Shown here piece by piece: positions 53,433-63,376 of a stretch of DNA of 64,000 bases. The stretch's first letter is position 1; the number at the start of each line of letters is the position of its first letter. Origin of the DNA: Paraburkholderia tropica (GTDB lineage Bacteria; Pseudomonadota; Gammaproteobacteria; Burkholderiales; Burkholderiaceae); the NCBI RefSeq assembly GCF_900109265.1, contig NZ_FNZM01000005.1, positions 1 to 64,000 on the forward strand, written 5' to 3'. The translations under genes were made by a program, and so were the position numbers. The notes beneath the pieces are model-generated. The model saw only the letters and a list, made by a program, of their open reading frames with translations. It had not been told where the DNA came from and ran no database searches.

Positions 53433-54513
53433 ACCCGCGCTGACGCAGCAACTGCAACACGCCCTTGCGCCCTCCCAGATGCAGCGCGCCGATCGCCACG
53501 AACAGCGGCTTGTTCGGCGCGGCGTACTGCTGCATCCGCGAGACGAAGCGCCGGTTGCGCTCGTAGACGATGCGGTTGTCCACCGAAGCCGCCACGCGCC
53601 AGTCGCGCGACAGCTTTTCGGTGCGCGCCGCATCCCACGCGGCGATGGCGTCGGCGTCGCCCACGCGCCAGAGGCGCAGCAGCGTCTGCACGTCGGCGAC
53701 GTTCTGCGCGGGCGTCTGCGCGAGATCCTGCGCCAGCATCTCGCGCTGCTGCGCGAGGTTCAGGTTCGTGAACGCGCGCATCTGCTCCGACAGCGTCTCC
53801 AGCCCGACGATGCGCCGCCCCTTCAGACGCAAAAACACGTTCTGCAATTGCGCCTCGGTGCCGTATTCGGTTTGCAGCCCGGCGCTCAGCGAATCGTAGG
53901 TTTCGACCAGCAGCGAGGCGAGCCACGGTTTCATCTTGCGGATTTCCGCCAGCGCCTCGGGATTGCCGCGCATGCGCGCCGCGAGTTTCAGCCACAGCGG
54001 GTCGGGCAGCAACTGTTCGAGACAGGGCTTGCGGCAGACGCCGTACTTCGAGACGTCGTCCTGCGAGACGAGCAGATCGTCGGGGGAGAGTTCCAGCGCG
54101 AGCGTGGGCGAGGCGTTGAGCGCCGCGAGAATCGGCGCGCGAAACGGCTGGCCGGGCGGATAGTCGACCGGATCGCCCACATGAAGCGTGCCGAGCAGAT
54201 AGATGGTGGTGCTGCCGCGCGTGGCGACATAGAACGGCATGCGCGCGGGCCGCGTGCGCACCGGGCCGCCGGCGGTCGTGCCCGATGCGTAGCTCGGCAC
54301 GGCGGGCGGCGAATGGAAGCCGGGCAGGCCGCCGCCCGACGGCAGGCGGGAGCCGGAAATGGGCGGACGCACGTTGGGCGCGCCGGCAGTATTGGCGGCG
54401 GCGCCCGCCGCGAGCGCATCGCCCGCATACGAGCCGAGCACGACCGCCAGCGCCAGCGCCGCGCCCATTGCCGCACGCGCGAGACCCCGCCACGATGCGC
54501 GCCGCCCGTCCAT
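53413..54513 (-). CDS. TraB/GumN family protein
   Basis: The 366-residue exported protein has a hydrophobic N-terminal stretch (AMGAALALAVVLGSYAG) and a Pro/Gly-rich region (SGSRLPSGGGLPGF). The TraB/GumN domain follows, with IYLLGTLHVGDP (the GxxH site) and a second conserved block near its end, FVAIGALHLGG. Relatives are membrane-associated metalloprotease-like proteins of the Tiki/EreA superfamily. The start is uncertain, because several in-frame ATGs lie between 54513 and 54699, some overlapping dppF. The chosen one gives a normal signal peptide. Confidence 0.82.
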   Translation of the reverse strand: MDGRRASWRGLARAAMGAALALAVVLGSYAGDALAAGAAANTAGAPNVRPPISGSRLPSGGGLPGFHSPPAVPSYASGTTAGGPVRTRPARMPFYVATRGSTTIYLLGTLHVGDPVDYPPGQPFRAPILAALNASPTLALELSPDDLLVSQDDVSKYGVCRKPCLEQLLPDPLWLKLAARMRGNPEALAEIRKMKPWLASLLVETYDSLSAGLQTEYGTEAQLQNVFLRLKGRRIVGLETLSEQMRAFTNLNLAQQREMLAQDLAQTPAQNVADVQTLLRLWRVGDADAIAAWDAARTEKLSRDWRVAASVDNRIVYERNRRFVSRMQQYAAPNKPLFVAIGALHLGGRKGVLQLLRQRGFTVDPG

Positions 54514-54676
54514 CGGACCCGCACATCCCCACACCGAGCGAAAAACCATCCGCAAACCCGCGCGAGCCCTCCTCGCCAGCCACTGCGCGCGCGCTTGCCG
54601 GCGCGCGCGCGTCGTCATCGACATGGCGGAGCAGCCGCCTGAAAGCGCGCGCGCCAGACGGCGCGCCATCGCTGTA

Positions 54677-55692
<1,016 letters not shown>

Positions 55693-55696
<4 letters not shown>

Positions 55697-56712
55697 CGCG
55701 CGCCTCCGTTCGTGTGGTTCATCGCCTGAGCGGCCGTCACGCCCTGCACGTTCAGCGGTTTGATGCAGCGCACGCGCGCGCAGCCGCTTTCATCGGCGAC
55801 CTCGGCGAGCGCGGGGCGCGCCTTGTTGCAGTCGTCGATCACGTACTTGCAGCGCGGCGCGAACAGGCACCCGCTCGGGCGGTCGTCACGGCCCGGCACC
55901 ATGCCCGGCAGCGCGGCCAGACGCGCCGCGCCCTGGTTGTGCTCGGGAATCGCGGCGAGCAACGCCTCCGTGTACGGATGATGCGCACGCGCGAAGATAT
56001 CCGGCACGCGGTTCGTCTCGATGATCTCGCCCGCATACATCACGGCCACGCGCTGCGCGACTTCGGAGACCACGGCCAGATCGTGCGAGATCAGCACGAG
56101 CGCCATGCCCCGCTCTTTCTGCAGACGCACGAGCAGTTCCATGATCTGCGCCTGAATCGTCACGTCCAGCGCCGTGGTGGGTTCGTCGGCGATCAGCAGC
56201 TTCGGATTGCAGGCCACCGCCATCGCGATCATCACGCGCTGGTTCATGCCGCCCGACATCTGGTGCGGGAAGTTGTCGATGCGGTTCTTCGCGTCGGGAA
56301 TGCCCACCTGGTCGAGCAGTTCGAGCGCACGCGCATGCAGCGCCGAGCCGCGCAGACCTTCGTGCAGCTTGAGCACTTCCTTGATCTGATAGCCGACCGT
56401 GTAGCTCGGATTCAGGCTCGTGAGCGCATCCTGGAACACCATCGCGATGTCCTTGCCGACGATGCGGCGGCGCTCCTTGCCGGTCGCGTTGAGCAGATCG
56501 CGGCCGTCGAAGGTGATCGAATCGGCCGTGACCTTGCCGGGCGCGTCGATCAGGCCCATCAGCGCCATCATCGTCACGCTTTTGCCCGAACCCGATTCGC
56601 CGACGATGCCAAGCACTTCGCCCGGCGCCACGGACAGATTCACGCGGTCGACGGCGGGCAGGCCGTTGAAATTCACGGCCAGATTGCGGATGGTAAGAAG
56701 TTCTTGGGTCAT
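55693..56712 (-). CDS. dppD: dipeptide ABC transporter, ATP-binding protein D
   Basis: The 339-residue ATPase has Walker [17 protein letters not shown] near 36, [16 protein letters not shown] as signature and [15 protein letters not shown] as Walker B. The C-terminal extension carries [22 protein letters not shown]. The sequence begins [13 protein letters not shown], as in DppD/OppD. It is separated from dppC by 84 bp that hold a two-hairpin repeat element, and coupled to dppF. Confidence 0.94.
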
Positions 56713-56747
56713 GTCAGGCCTCGCCGGGCCGCCCCAAGAGGACTGAC

Positions 56748-56790
56748 GCCCCCTCGGGGGGCAACGACCGAAGGGAGTGTGGGGGTCGTT
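56748..56790. repeat. two-hairpin intergenic repeat between dppC and dppD
   Basis: GCCCCC-TCG-GGGGGC (56748-56762) is followed at once by AACGACC ... GGTCGTT (56763-56790). I believe similar paired hairpins recur between genes in Burkholderiales genomes, but no second copy lies in this window. It sits inside an operon, so it may act on mRNA stability. Confidence 0.6.
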
Positions 56791-56796
56791 TTCATG

Positions 56797-57714
56797 TCAG
56801 GCCATCCGCTTCAGCTTGGGATCGAGTGCGTCGCGCAGCCCGTCGCCGAGCAGGTTGATTGCGAGCACCGAGATCAGAATCGAGAGGCCGGGCATCGTGA
56901 CGATCCACCATGCGCTGTCGATGTAGTCGCGCGCCGAGGCGAGCATCGCGCCCCACTCCGCGGCGGGCGGCTGCACGCCGAGGCCGAGAAAGCCGAGCGC
57001 GGCCGCGTCGAGAATCGCCGAGCTGAAACCGAGCGTGGCCTGCACGATCAGCGGCGCGGTGCAGTTGGGCAGCACCTGCGAGAACATCAGCCGCAGCGTG
57101 CCCGCCCCCGCCACGCGCGAGGCGGTTACGTATTCCTTGTGCAGTTCGCCGAGCGCCGAGCCGCGCGTGAGCCGCACGTAGCCGGGCAGCGCCACGATCG
57201 CGATCGCGAGCATGGTGTTGGTGAGGCCCGGACCGATGATCGCCACCACGGCCACCGCGAGCAGCAGCGAAGGCAGCGCGAGCAGCACGTCCATGAGGCG
57301 CATGATCGGCGTGTCGGCCCATTTCTCGAAGAACGCGGCGACGAGCCCGAGCACGATGCCCGGAATCAGCGCGAGCACGACCGACACGCAGCCGATCCAC
57401 AGCGACAGGCGCGCGCCGAACATCAGGCGCGAGAGAATGTCGCGGCCCGCTTCGTCGGTGCCGAGAACGAACTTCCAGTTGCCGCCGTCGAGCCAGGCGG
57501 GCGGAATCTTCACGTAGTCGCGGTATTGCTCGATCGGGCTGTGCGGCGCGATCAGCGGCGCGAAGATCGCCACGAAAACCAGCAGCAGGACGATCACGCC
57601 CGCGCCGACGGCGCCCTTGTTGCGCGAGAAGTTCGCCCAGAATTCGCGCAGCACGAGCGCGCGCCCCGAAGGCGGCGTGACCGCGCGCGGCGCGGTGTTC
57701 TGAATGTCAGCCAT
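56797..57714 (-). CDS. dppC: dipeptide ABC transporter, permease C
   Basis: This is a 305-residue inner-membrane protein with the N-terminal domain typical of DppC/OppC (FWANFSRNKGAVGAGVIVLLLVFVAIFAPLIAPHSP). The VLGTDEAGRDILSRLMFGARLSL segment follows, and the EAA loop is near HKEYVTASRVAGAGTLRLMFSQVLPN. About six membrane helices are present. The ATG has a good AGGAGG site; a GTG directly before it is not needed. It follows dppB by 51 bp. Confidence 0.94.
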   Translation of the reverse strand: MADIQNTAPRAVTPPSGRALVLREFWANFSRNKGAVGAGVIVLLLVFVAIFAPLIAPHSPIEQYRDYVKIPPAWLDGGNWKFVLGTDEAGRDILSRLMFGARLSLWIGCVSVVLALIPGIVLGLVAAFFEKWADTPIMRLMDVLLALPSLLLAVAVVAIIGPGLTNTMLAIAIVALPGYVRLTRGSALGELHKEYVTASRVAGAGTLRLMFSQVLPNCTAPLIVQATLGFSSAILDAAALGFLGLGVQPPAAEWGAMLASARDYIDSAWWIVTMPGLSILISVLAINLLGDGLRDALDPKLKRMA

Positions 57715-57765
57715 CACGCCTCCTCGTTTCGATTGTGTTGTGGGGTGGTCTTGTTCATGTGCGGC

Positions 57766-58779
57766 TTACCTCGTATGGCGAATGCGCGGATTCAGCACGC
57801 CGTACAGCAGATCGACGACCAGATTCACGAGGATCACGAGCGTCGCGATCATGAGAATGCCGCCCTGCACCACCGGATAATCGCGGCGGCTGATCGCGTC
57901 GATCAGCCATTTGCCGATGCCGGGCCAGGAGAACAGCGTTTCGGTGAGCACCGCGCCCGCGAGCAGCGTGCCGACCTGCAGGCCGATCACGGTCACGACG
58001 GGAATCAGCGCGTTGCGCAGCGCGTGCACGACGATCACGCGCATGGGCGACAGCCCCTTGGCGCGCGCGGTGCGGATGTAGTCCTCGCGCAGCACTTCGA
58101 GCATCGACGAACGCGTCATGCGCGCGACCACCGCGAGCGGAATCGTGCCGAGCACGATCGCGGGCAGGATCAGATGCGAGAGCGCGGACTTGAACGAGCC
58201 TTCGTCGGTGCCCGGCAAAAGCGAGTCGATCAGCATGAAGCCGGTCACGTGCGGAATGTCGAATTCCACCGCGATGCGCCCGGAAACCGGCGTCCAGCCG
58301 AGCTTCGACGAGAACACCATGATGAGGATGAGGCCCCACCAGAAGATCGGCATGGAGTAGCCGGTGAGCGCCGTGCCCATCACGCCGTGATCGACCACGG
58401 TGCCGCGCTTGAGCGCCGCGAACACGCCCGCCGGCAGCCCGATCACGAGCGCGAAGATCAGCGCGCAGATCGACAGTTCGACGGTGGCCGGAAAGCGCGC
58501 CAGAAACTCGCCCATCACGCTCGTGTTGGTGATGATCGAGGTGCCGAGATTGCCTTGCAGCGCGTGGCCGACGTAGTGCAGATACTGCATCGGCAGAGGC
58601 TCGTCGAGCCCGAGGCGGTGCATCGCGTCGGCGTGCATTTGAGGATCGACGCCGCGCTCGCCCATCATCACTTCGATGGGGTCGCCCGGAATCAGGTGAA
58701 TGAGCGCGAACGCCAGAATCGTGATGCCGATGAAAGTCGGAATCACCATGCCGATGCGGCGCAATACGAAGCGGAACAT
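57766..58779 (-). CDS. dppB: dipeptide ABC transporter, permease B
   Basis: This is a 337-residue inner-membrane protein. MFRFVLRRIGMVIPTFIGITILAFALIHLIPGDP is the classic DppB start, followed by GLDEPLPMQYLHYVGHALQGNLGTS and the EAA loop REDYIRTARAKGLSPMRVIVVHALRNA. It forms the translocation pore with DppC. A strong hairpin (58826-58858) lies between dppA and this gene and may lower expression relative to dppA. Confidence 0.95.
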   Translation of the reverse strand: MFRFVLRRIGMVIPTFIGITILAFALIHLIPGDPIEVMMGERGVDPQMHADAMHRLGLDEPLPMQYLHYVGHALQGNLGTSIITNTSVMGEFLARFPATVELSICALIFALVIGLPAGVFAALKRGTVVDHGVMGTALTGYSMPIFWWGLILIMVFSSKLGWTPVSGRIAVEFDIPHVTGFMLIDSLLPGTDEGSFKSALSHLILPAIVLGTIPLAVVARMTRSSMLEVLREDYIRTARAKGLSPMRVIVVHALRNALIPVVTVIGLQVGTLLAGAVLTETLFSWPGIGKWLIDAISRRDYPVVQGGILMIATLVILVNLVVDLLYGVLNPRIRHTR

Positions 58780-58825
58780 GTGGTGTTCCCCCCTAAAACT
58801 TCAATGAGCCTGAAATGAAACGCAA

Positions 58826-58858
58826 CCGGCGACAGGGGCTCGTGACCCCGGTCGCCGG
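58826..58858. promoter_or_regulatory. stable hairpin between dppA and dppB
   Basis: CCGGCGAC-A-GGGG pairs with CCCC-G-GTCGCCGG around CTCGTGA. No T-run follows, so it is more likely an mRNA-stabilising or attenuating element than a full terminator. Such hairpins after the binding-protein gene often keep its mRNA more abundant than that of the permease genes. Confidence 0.6.
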
Positions 58859-58926
58859 ACCATTTTCCGCCTGTTTTCCCGGTGTGCGGGCGAAACGAGG
58901 AAACGGAAAGTCTTACCCGATGATCT

Positions 58927-60561
58927 TTACTGCATGCCCACGCCGTCGAAACGCGCGTAGCCCAGCGGCTCGATGCGCATATCGATTACCTTCTTGCTGA
59001 CCGGCTGATAGACGGTCGAGTGGGCGATCGGCGAGAACGGCAGTTGCTGCGCGAAGATCTGCTGCGCCTGCGTGTAGATCTTCGTGCGCTCGGCCTGATC
59101 CGACGTCTGACGGCCCTTCTGGACCAGGTCGTCGAACGGCTTGTAGCACCACTTGCCGAAGTTATTGCCGTTCACGGCTTCGCATCCGAGCAGCGTGCCG
59201 AGCCAGTTGTCCGGATCGCCATTGTCGCCGGTCCAGCCGATCAGCATCGAATCGTCCTCGCCCGCGTGCGCGCGCTTGATGTACTCGCCCCACTCGTACG
59301 TGACGATCTTCGCCTTCACGCCGATCTTCGCCCAGTCGGCCTGGATCATTTCGGCCATCAGACGCGCGTTCGGGTTATACGGGCGCTGCACCGGCATCGC
59401 CCACAGCGTCATCTCGAAACCGTTCGGGAAACCGGCCTTCGCGAGCAGCGCCTTGGCCTTCGCCGGATCGTACGGCTGCGCCTTGAGCGACTTGTCGTAG
59501 GACCATTGCGTCGGCGGCATCGGATTGGTGGCCGCCTGGCCCGCGCCCTGATACACCGACTCGATGATCGCCTTCTTGTTGATCGCCATGTCGAGCGCCT
59601 GACGCACTTCGAGCTTGTCCATCGGCTTGCGCGTCACGGTGTACGACAGGTAGCCGAGGTTGAAGCCCGGCTGCGACGGCATGGCGATGTTCGGCTCGGC
59701 CTTCAGCGGCGCGATGTCGGCGGGACGCGGATAGCTCATCACCTGGCATTCGTCGCGCTTGAGCTTCTGCACGCGCACGCTCGCGTCCGGCGTGATCGAG
59801 AAGATCAGCTTCGAGATCTTCACCGCGCCCGGCTTCCAGTAATCCGGATTGCCGTCGAAGCGGATCGTCGCGTCCTTCGTGTAGCTCTTGAAGATGAACG
59901 GGCCCGTGCCGACCGGGAACTGGTTCATGTCGGCGGCCTTGCCGGCCTTGAGCAACTGGTCGGCGTATTCGGCCGAGAGAATCGATGCGAATTCCATCGC
60001 CATGTTCTGGATGAACGGCGCGTTCGGCTCGTTCAGCGTGAACTTCACGGTGTACGGATCGACCTTTTCGACCTTGGCGATCAGCTTGTCGAGGCCCATG
60101 TCGGTGAAATACGGGAACGACACCGGGTACGCCTTGCGGAACGGCTGGTTCGGGTCGAGCATGCGCTGGAACGTGAACACGACGTCGTCGGCGTTGAACT
60201 CGCGCGTGGGCTTGAAGAACGACGTGGTCTGGAATTTCACGCCATGGCGCAGATGGAACGTGTAGGTCTTGCCGTCAGGGGAAACATCCCACGATTGCGC
60301 GAGGCCCGGTTCGACCTTGGTGCCGCCGCGTTCGAATTCGACGAGACGGTTGTAGACGGTGAACGTGTTCGCGGTGAAGTCGACGCCGGTCGTGTACTGC
60401 GCCGGGTCGAAACCGGCGGGGCTGCCTTCCGAGCAGTAGACGAGCGTCTTGTTCGGGATGCTGCCCGCGGCGTGCGCGAACGGGGCGCCTGCAATCGATG
60501 CCGCTGCGAGCGCGACGAGAGACGTCAATCGTGCAGCACGCAACAGTTTGTTTTCTTTCAT
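58927..60561 (-). CDS. dppA: dipeptide ABC transporter, periplasmic substrate-binding protein
   Basis: The 544-residue periplasmic protein has a signal peptide (cut expected after APFAHA, about residue 31) followed by the SBP_bac_5 fold. TLVYCSEGSPAGFDPAQYTTGVDF, NADDVVFTFQRMLDP and FPVGTGPFIFKSY match DppA, and two Cys in LLGCEAVNGNNFGKWCYKPF correspond to the family disulphide. It binds dipeptides and delivers them to DppBC. A GGAGGAAAC site precedes the ATG, and a probable promoter lies at 60603-60632. Confidence 0.95.
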   Translation of the reverse strand: MKENKLLRAARLTSLVALAAASIAGAPFAHAAGSIPNKTLVYCSEGSPAGFDPAQYTTGVDFTANTFTVYNRLVEFERGGTKVEPGLAQSWDVSPDGKTYTFHLRHGVKFQTTSFFKPTREFNADDVVFTFQRMLDPNQPFRKAYPVSFPYFTDMGLDKLIAKVEKVDPYTVKFTLNEPNAPFIQNMAMEFASILSAEYADQLLKAGKAADMNQFPVGTGPFIFKSYTKDATIRFDGNPDYWKPGAVKISKLIFSITPDASVRVQKLKRDECQVMSYPRPADIAPLKAEPNIAMPSQPGFNLGYLSYTVTRKPMDKLEVRQALDMAINKKAIIESVYQGAGQAATNPMPPTQWSYDKSLKAQPYDPAKAKALLAKAGFPNGFEMTLWAMPVQRPYNPNARLMAEMIQADWAKIGVKAKIVTYEWGEYIKRAHAGEDDSMLIGWTGDNGDPDNWLGTLLGCEAVNGNNFGKWCYKPFDDLVQKGRQTSDQAERTKIYTQAQQIFAQQLPFSPIAHSTVYQPVSKKVIDMRIEPLGYARFDGVGMQ

Positions 60562-60602
60562 GTTTCCTCCAGTTCAATGCCGGCCGGGGCCAGCGTAGCG
60601 CG

Positions 60603-60632
60603 ATCTTACCTGCCCTTTCTACGCCGTCACAA
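60603..60632 (-). promoter_or_regulatory. probable dppA promoter
   Basis: The minus-strand -35 box TTGTGA (60627-60632) and -10 box TAAGAT (60603-60608) are 18 bp apart, 40 bp before the dppA start. No other sigma70-like pair is as good in the 299-bp interval before dppA. Confidence 0.45.
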
Positions 60633-60860
60633 GCGAGCCAAAAAGTCCCACGGCTCGTGGAAAACGCTCGCTTGACAGGCGCGCGCCGAAGCGCCTCGCT
60701 TAGCCTCGGGGTGGCGACGGCTCAAGCATTCCGGGCGATTTCTTGCACGCTTTTGGTCGTTTTATCATCATTCGTGGGGCTTTTTTAGTTGTTTTGCGCA
60801 TTTCACGCCGCGGCTTAATGCAGACTCAACGTGAGCGAAAGACGCGTTGCGCGACCGCGA

Positions 60861-63122
60861 TCACGGTGATGTGGACGCATCCGCTGACGGAATCGCCGCC
60901 GGGACGGCGTCGCTCGCGCACCAGTCTCGCCACATCTCGCGCCACGCGGCTTCCATGCCGCGAGCAAATCGCGCGCCGTCCATCAGCGGCGAGGCCTGCA
61001 TGCGCGCACGCAGACCGGCGCGCAGCGCGGAAAGGCGCGGCAGATCGCGCGCCAGCGACACGACGATCTCCGCATATTCCGCGTCGCTATGCGCGGCCAG
61101 ATCCGGCAGCCCCAGATTGCTCAGCAGCGATAACCCGGCGCGCGCATGCGCCGTGCGACCGACGCGCGTGGGCACGGGCACGCCCATCCAGAATGCGTCG
61201 AGGCTCGTGGTGTGGCCGTTGTACGGAAAGGTGTCGAGCGCGATATCGATCTGCGACCACGTGCGCAGATAGTCGTCGCGCGACTGGAAGCCCACGTAGT
61301 TCACCTGCGCCGGATCGATGCCGTGCGCCGCGAGGCGCGCGTTCAGGCGTTCGCGCGCGCTGCCCGGCGGCGCCATCAGCACGAGACGCGTGCGTTGCCC
61401 CGCCTCGCGCAGCGCGGCGAACACGCCCGACCAGAGCGCGAAGGTGGCGTCGGTGAGCTTGCACGGATTGTTGAGACAGCCAAACGTGATGAGCGACGCC
61501 GAGAGTGCTGGCAGCGCGCTCACCGCGATGCCGGGCGCCTGCGCGTCGTAGCACCAGAACGTGTCGGGCAGACGCAGCGTGCGTTCCGTGTACTGCGCGT
61601 CGAGATTCGGTACGTCGCGCGGATCGAGCCACGGATCGCTGAACCGCCAGTCCATCGCCGGACTGCCGGTCGTGCCCGGATACGCGAGCCACGCCACCTG
61701 CACCGGCGCGGGCCGCCGCGCGAACACGAGGCGGCGCGCGCCGTCCATGTGCATCGTCAGGTCGACGAGGATGTCGATCTGGTCGGCACGAATCTGCTGC
61801 GCGAGGCTTTCGTCGTCGAGCTGGCTGACGTCGCGCCAGTGATCGGCGTAACGGGCGAGGCGCGCAGTGACCTCGTCGGCCTGCGGAACGAGCGAATAGC
61901 AGACGATCTCGAACGCCGCGTGGTCGTGATGCGCGAGCAGCGGCTGCATGAACAGCGCCTGGCAATGGTTGCGGAAATCGGGCGAAACATAGCCGATACG
62001 CAGCCGCCGCGCCGGCTCCGGCGTGTTCGCATAGGCGTGCGGCTTGAGTTGCATCAGCGGCGCAGGCTGCCACGCGCGCTCGTGCGCGGCGGCAAAGCGC
62101 TCGGTTTCCGCGCGGATCGCAGGACCGTCGTCGCTCGCGAAGGTCAGCGCGTAGACCAGATTGCTGTGCGCGCCCAGACTGCCCGGTTCGCAGCGGAGCG
62201 CGTGGCGGTAGGCGGCGATGGCGTCCTCGATGCGGCCCATGCTCTTGAACACGTTGCCGAGATTGCTGTGCGCATTCGCGAAGCGCGTGTCGATGTCGAT
62301 GGCGCGCAGGAAGTGCGCGAGCGCGTCGTCGAGATGCGCGAGATCGACGTGCACATTGCCGAGATTGTTCCAGGCGGCCGCATTGCCGGGATCAAGTTCG
62401 AGCGCACGCGCGAGTGCGTTGCGCGCCTCGCCGTAGCGGCCGATCGTGCGCAACTGGCAGCCGAGATTTGTGAGCACGTCGGGCGAATCGGGCGCGAGCG
62501 TGCGCGCGTGCTCCAGCAGAGTCAGCGCGTCGCCGGTGCGATGCAGCGCGATCAGCACGTTGGCCAGGTTGTTCCACGCGTTCACGCTGCCGGGATCGAT
62601 GGCCACCGCGCGGCGCAGCGGCGCCTCCGCACGCGCGGCCTCGCCGCTCCCCAGCAGCAGGCTGCCGTAGTTGTAGTGCGCGGCCGCGTAATCTGGAGCG
62701 AGCGTCAGCACGCGTTCGAACAGGGCCAGCGCGCGCGCCGTGTCGCCCTGCTGGGCGCACAGATTGGCGAGATTGTTCAGCGCGATCGCGAGGTCGGGCT
62801 GAAGCGCGAGCGCGCGTTCAAGCGCGGCGATCGCGTCGGCCGTCTGCGTCGCCGGATCGTAGGTGAGCGCGAGGCTCACGAGGAAATGCGGATCGTGGCG
62901 CACAGCGAGCGCGCGCTCGATCAGCGCGCGCGCCGCCAGCCGGTCGCCCGGCGTGGCGACGATGCCCGCCAGATGCAGCGCGTCGACGTCCTGCGCGTTG
63001 GCCGCGATCAGGCGCTTGCAGCGCGCGTGGGCGTCGTCGAGCGCGCCTGCGCGCCAGGCCGCGACGGCGTCGGCGAAGGTGCCGGCGGCGGAAGCGGGAT
63101 CGGTGAGATCGACGGGGTTCAT
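60861..63122 (-). CDS. TPR protein with SPINDLY-type O-GlcNAc transferase domain
   Basis: The 753-residue protein carries about nine TPR units (residues about 15-340), such as NAAAWNNLGNVHVDLAHLDD. A GT41/SPINDLY-like C-terminal domain follows, with RLRIGYVSPDFRNHCQALFMQPLLAHHD near residue 380, VQVAWLAYPGTTGSPAMDWRFSDPWLDP near 480, ITFGCLNNPCKLTDATF near 560 and DIALDTFPYNGHTTSLDAFWMGVP near 640. GT41 enzymes add a sugar to Ser/Thr of proteins; bacterial substrates include adhesins and flagellins, but here the target is unknown. It lies upstream of dppA on the same strand. Confidence 0.9.
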   Translation of the reverse strand: MNPVDLTDPASAAGTFADAVAAWRAGALDDAHARCKRLIAANAQDVDALHLAGIVATPGDRLAARALIERALAVRHDPHFLVSLALTYDPATQTADAIAALERALALQPDLAIALNNLANLCAQQGDTARALALFERVLTLAPDYAAAHYNYGSLLLGSGEAARAEAPLRRAVAIDPGSVNAWNNLANVLIALHRTGDALTLLEHARTLAPDSPDVLTNLGCQLRTIGRYGEARNALARALELDPGNAAAWNNLGNVHVDLAHLDDALAHFLRAIDIDTRFANAHSNLGNVFKSMGRIEDAIAAYRHALRCEPGSLGAHSNLVYALTFASDDGPAIRAETERFAAAHERAWQPAPLMQLKPHAYANTPEPARRLRIGYVSPDFRNHCQALFMQPLLAHHDHAAFEIVCYSLVPQADEVTARLARYADHWRDVSQLDDESLAQQIRADQIDILVDLTMHMDGARRLVFARRPAPVQVAWLAYPGTTGSPAMDWRFSDPWLDPRDVPNLDAQYTERTLRLPDTFWCYDAQAPGIAVSALPALSASLITFGCLNNPCKLTDATFALWSGVFAALREAGQRTRLVLMAPPGSARERLNARLAAHGIDPAQVNYVGFQSRDDYLRTWSQIDIALDTFPYNGHTTSLDAFWMGVPVPTRVGRTAHARAGLSLLSNLGLPDLAAHSDAEYAEIVVSLARDLPRLSALRAGLRARMQASPLMDGARFARGMEAAWREMWRDWCASDAVPAAIPSADASTSP

Positions 63123-63280
63123 GATGGACGGGCTGCCGCCGCCGGCATCAGCCGGGGCGCGCGATCTGACGGATAGGCAGAAGGTGAAGAAGGCGCGTGA
63201 AAAAGCGAATCGGCAATTATCGGCACCGTCTCGATTCAGACCACTTGACCCACATCAGCATCCCGGATTGCGCGCCCATG

Positions 63281-63321
63281 AAAAAACCGCGCGGCGCCTT
63301 CGAAAAGAACGCCGCGCGGTT
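63281..63321 (-). terminator. intrinsic terminator of metF
   Basis: AACCGCGCGGCG pairs with CGCCGCGCGGTT. On the minus strand it runs into TTTTTT (63286-63281). It lies 56 bp after the metF stop. Confidence 0.88.
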
Positions 63322-63376
63322 CGCGGATACAGCTTGAATCACCGCCTGTGCGCCGCCCGGCGCGCGGTTCGGACGC

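Noticed and set aside
55714..58818. 1034-codon open frame antisense to dppDCB
   Set aside because: It has low-complexity Arg/His/Asp content and runs through three well-supported transporter genes.
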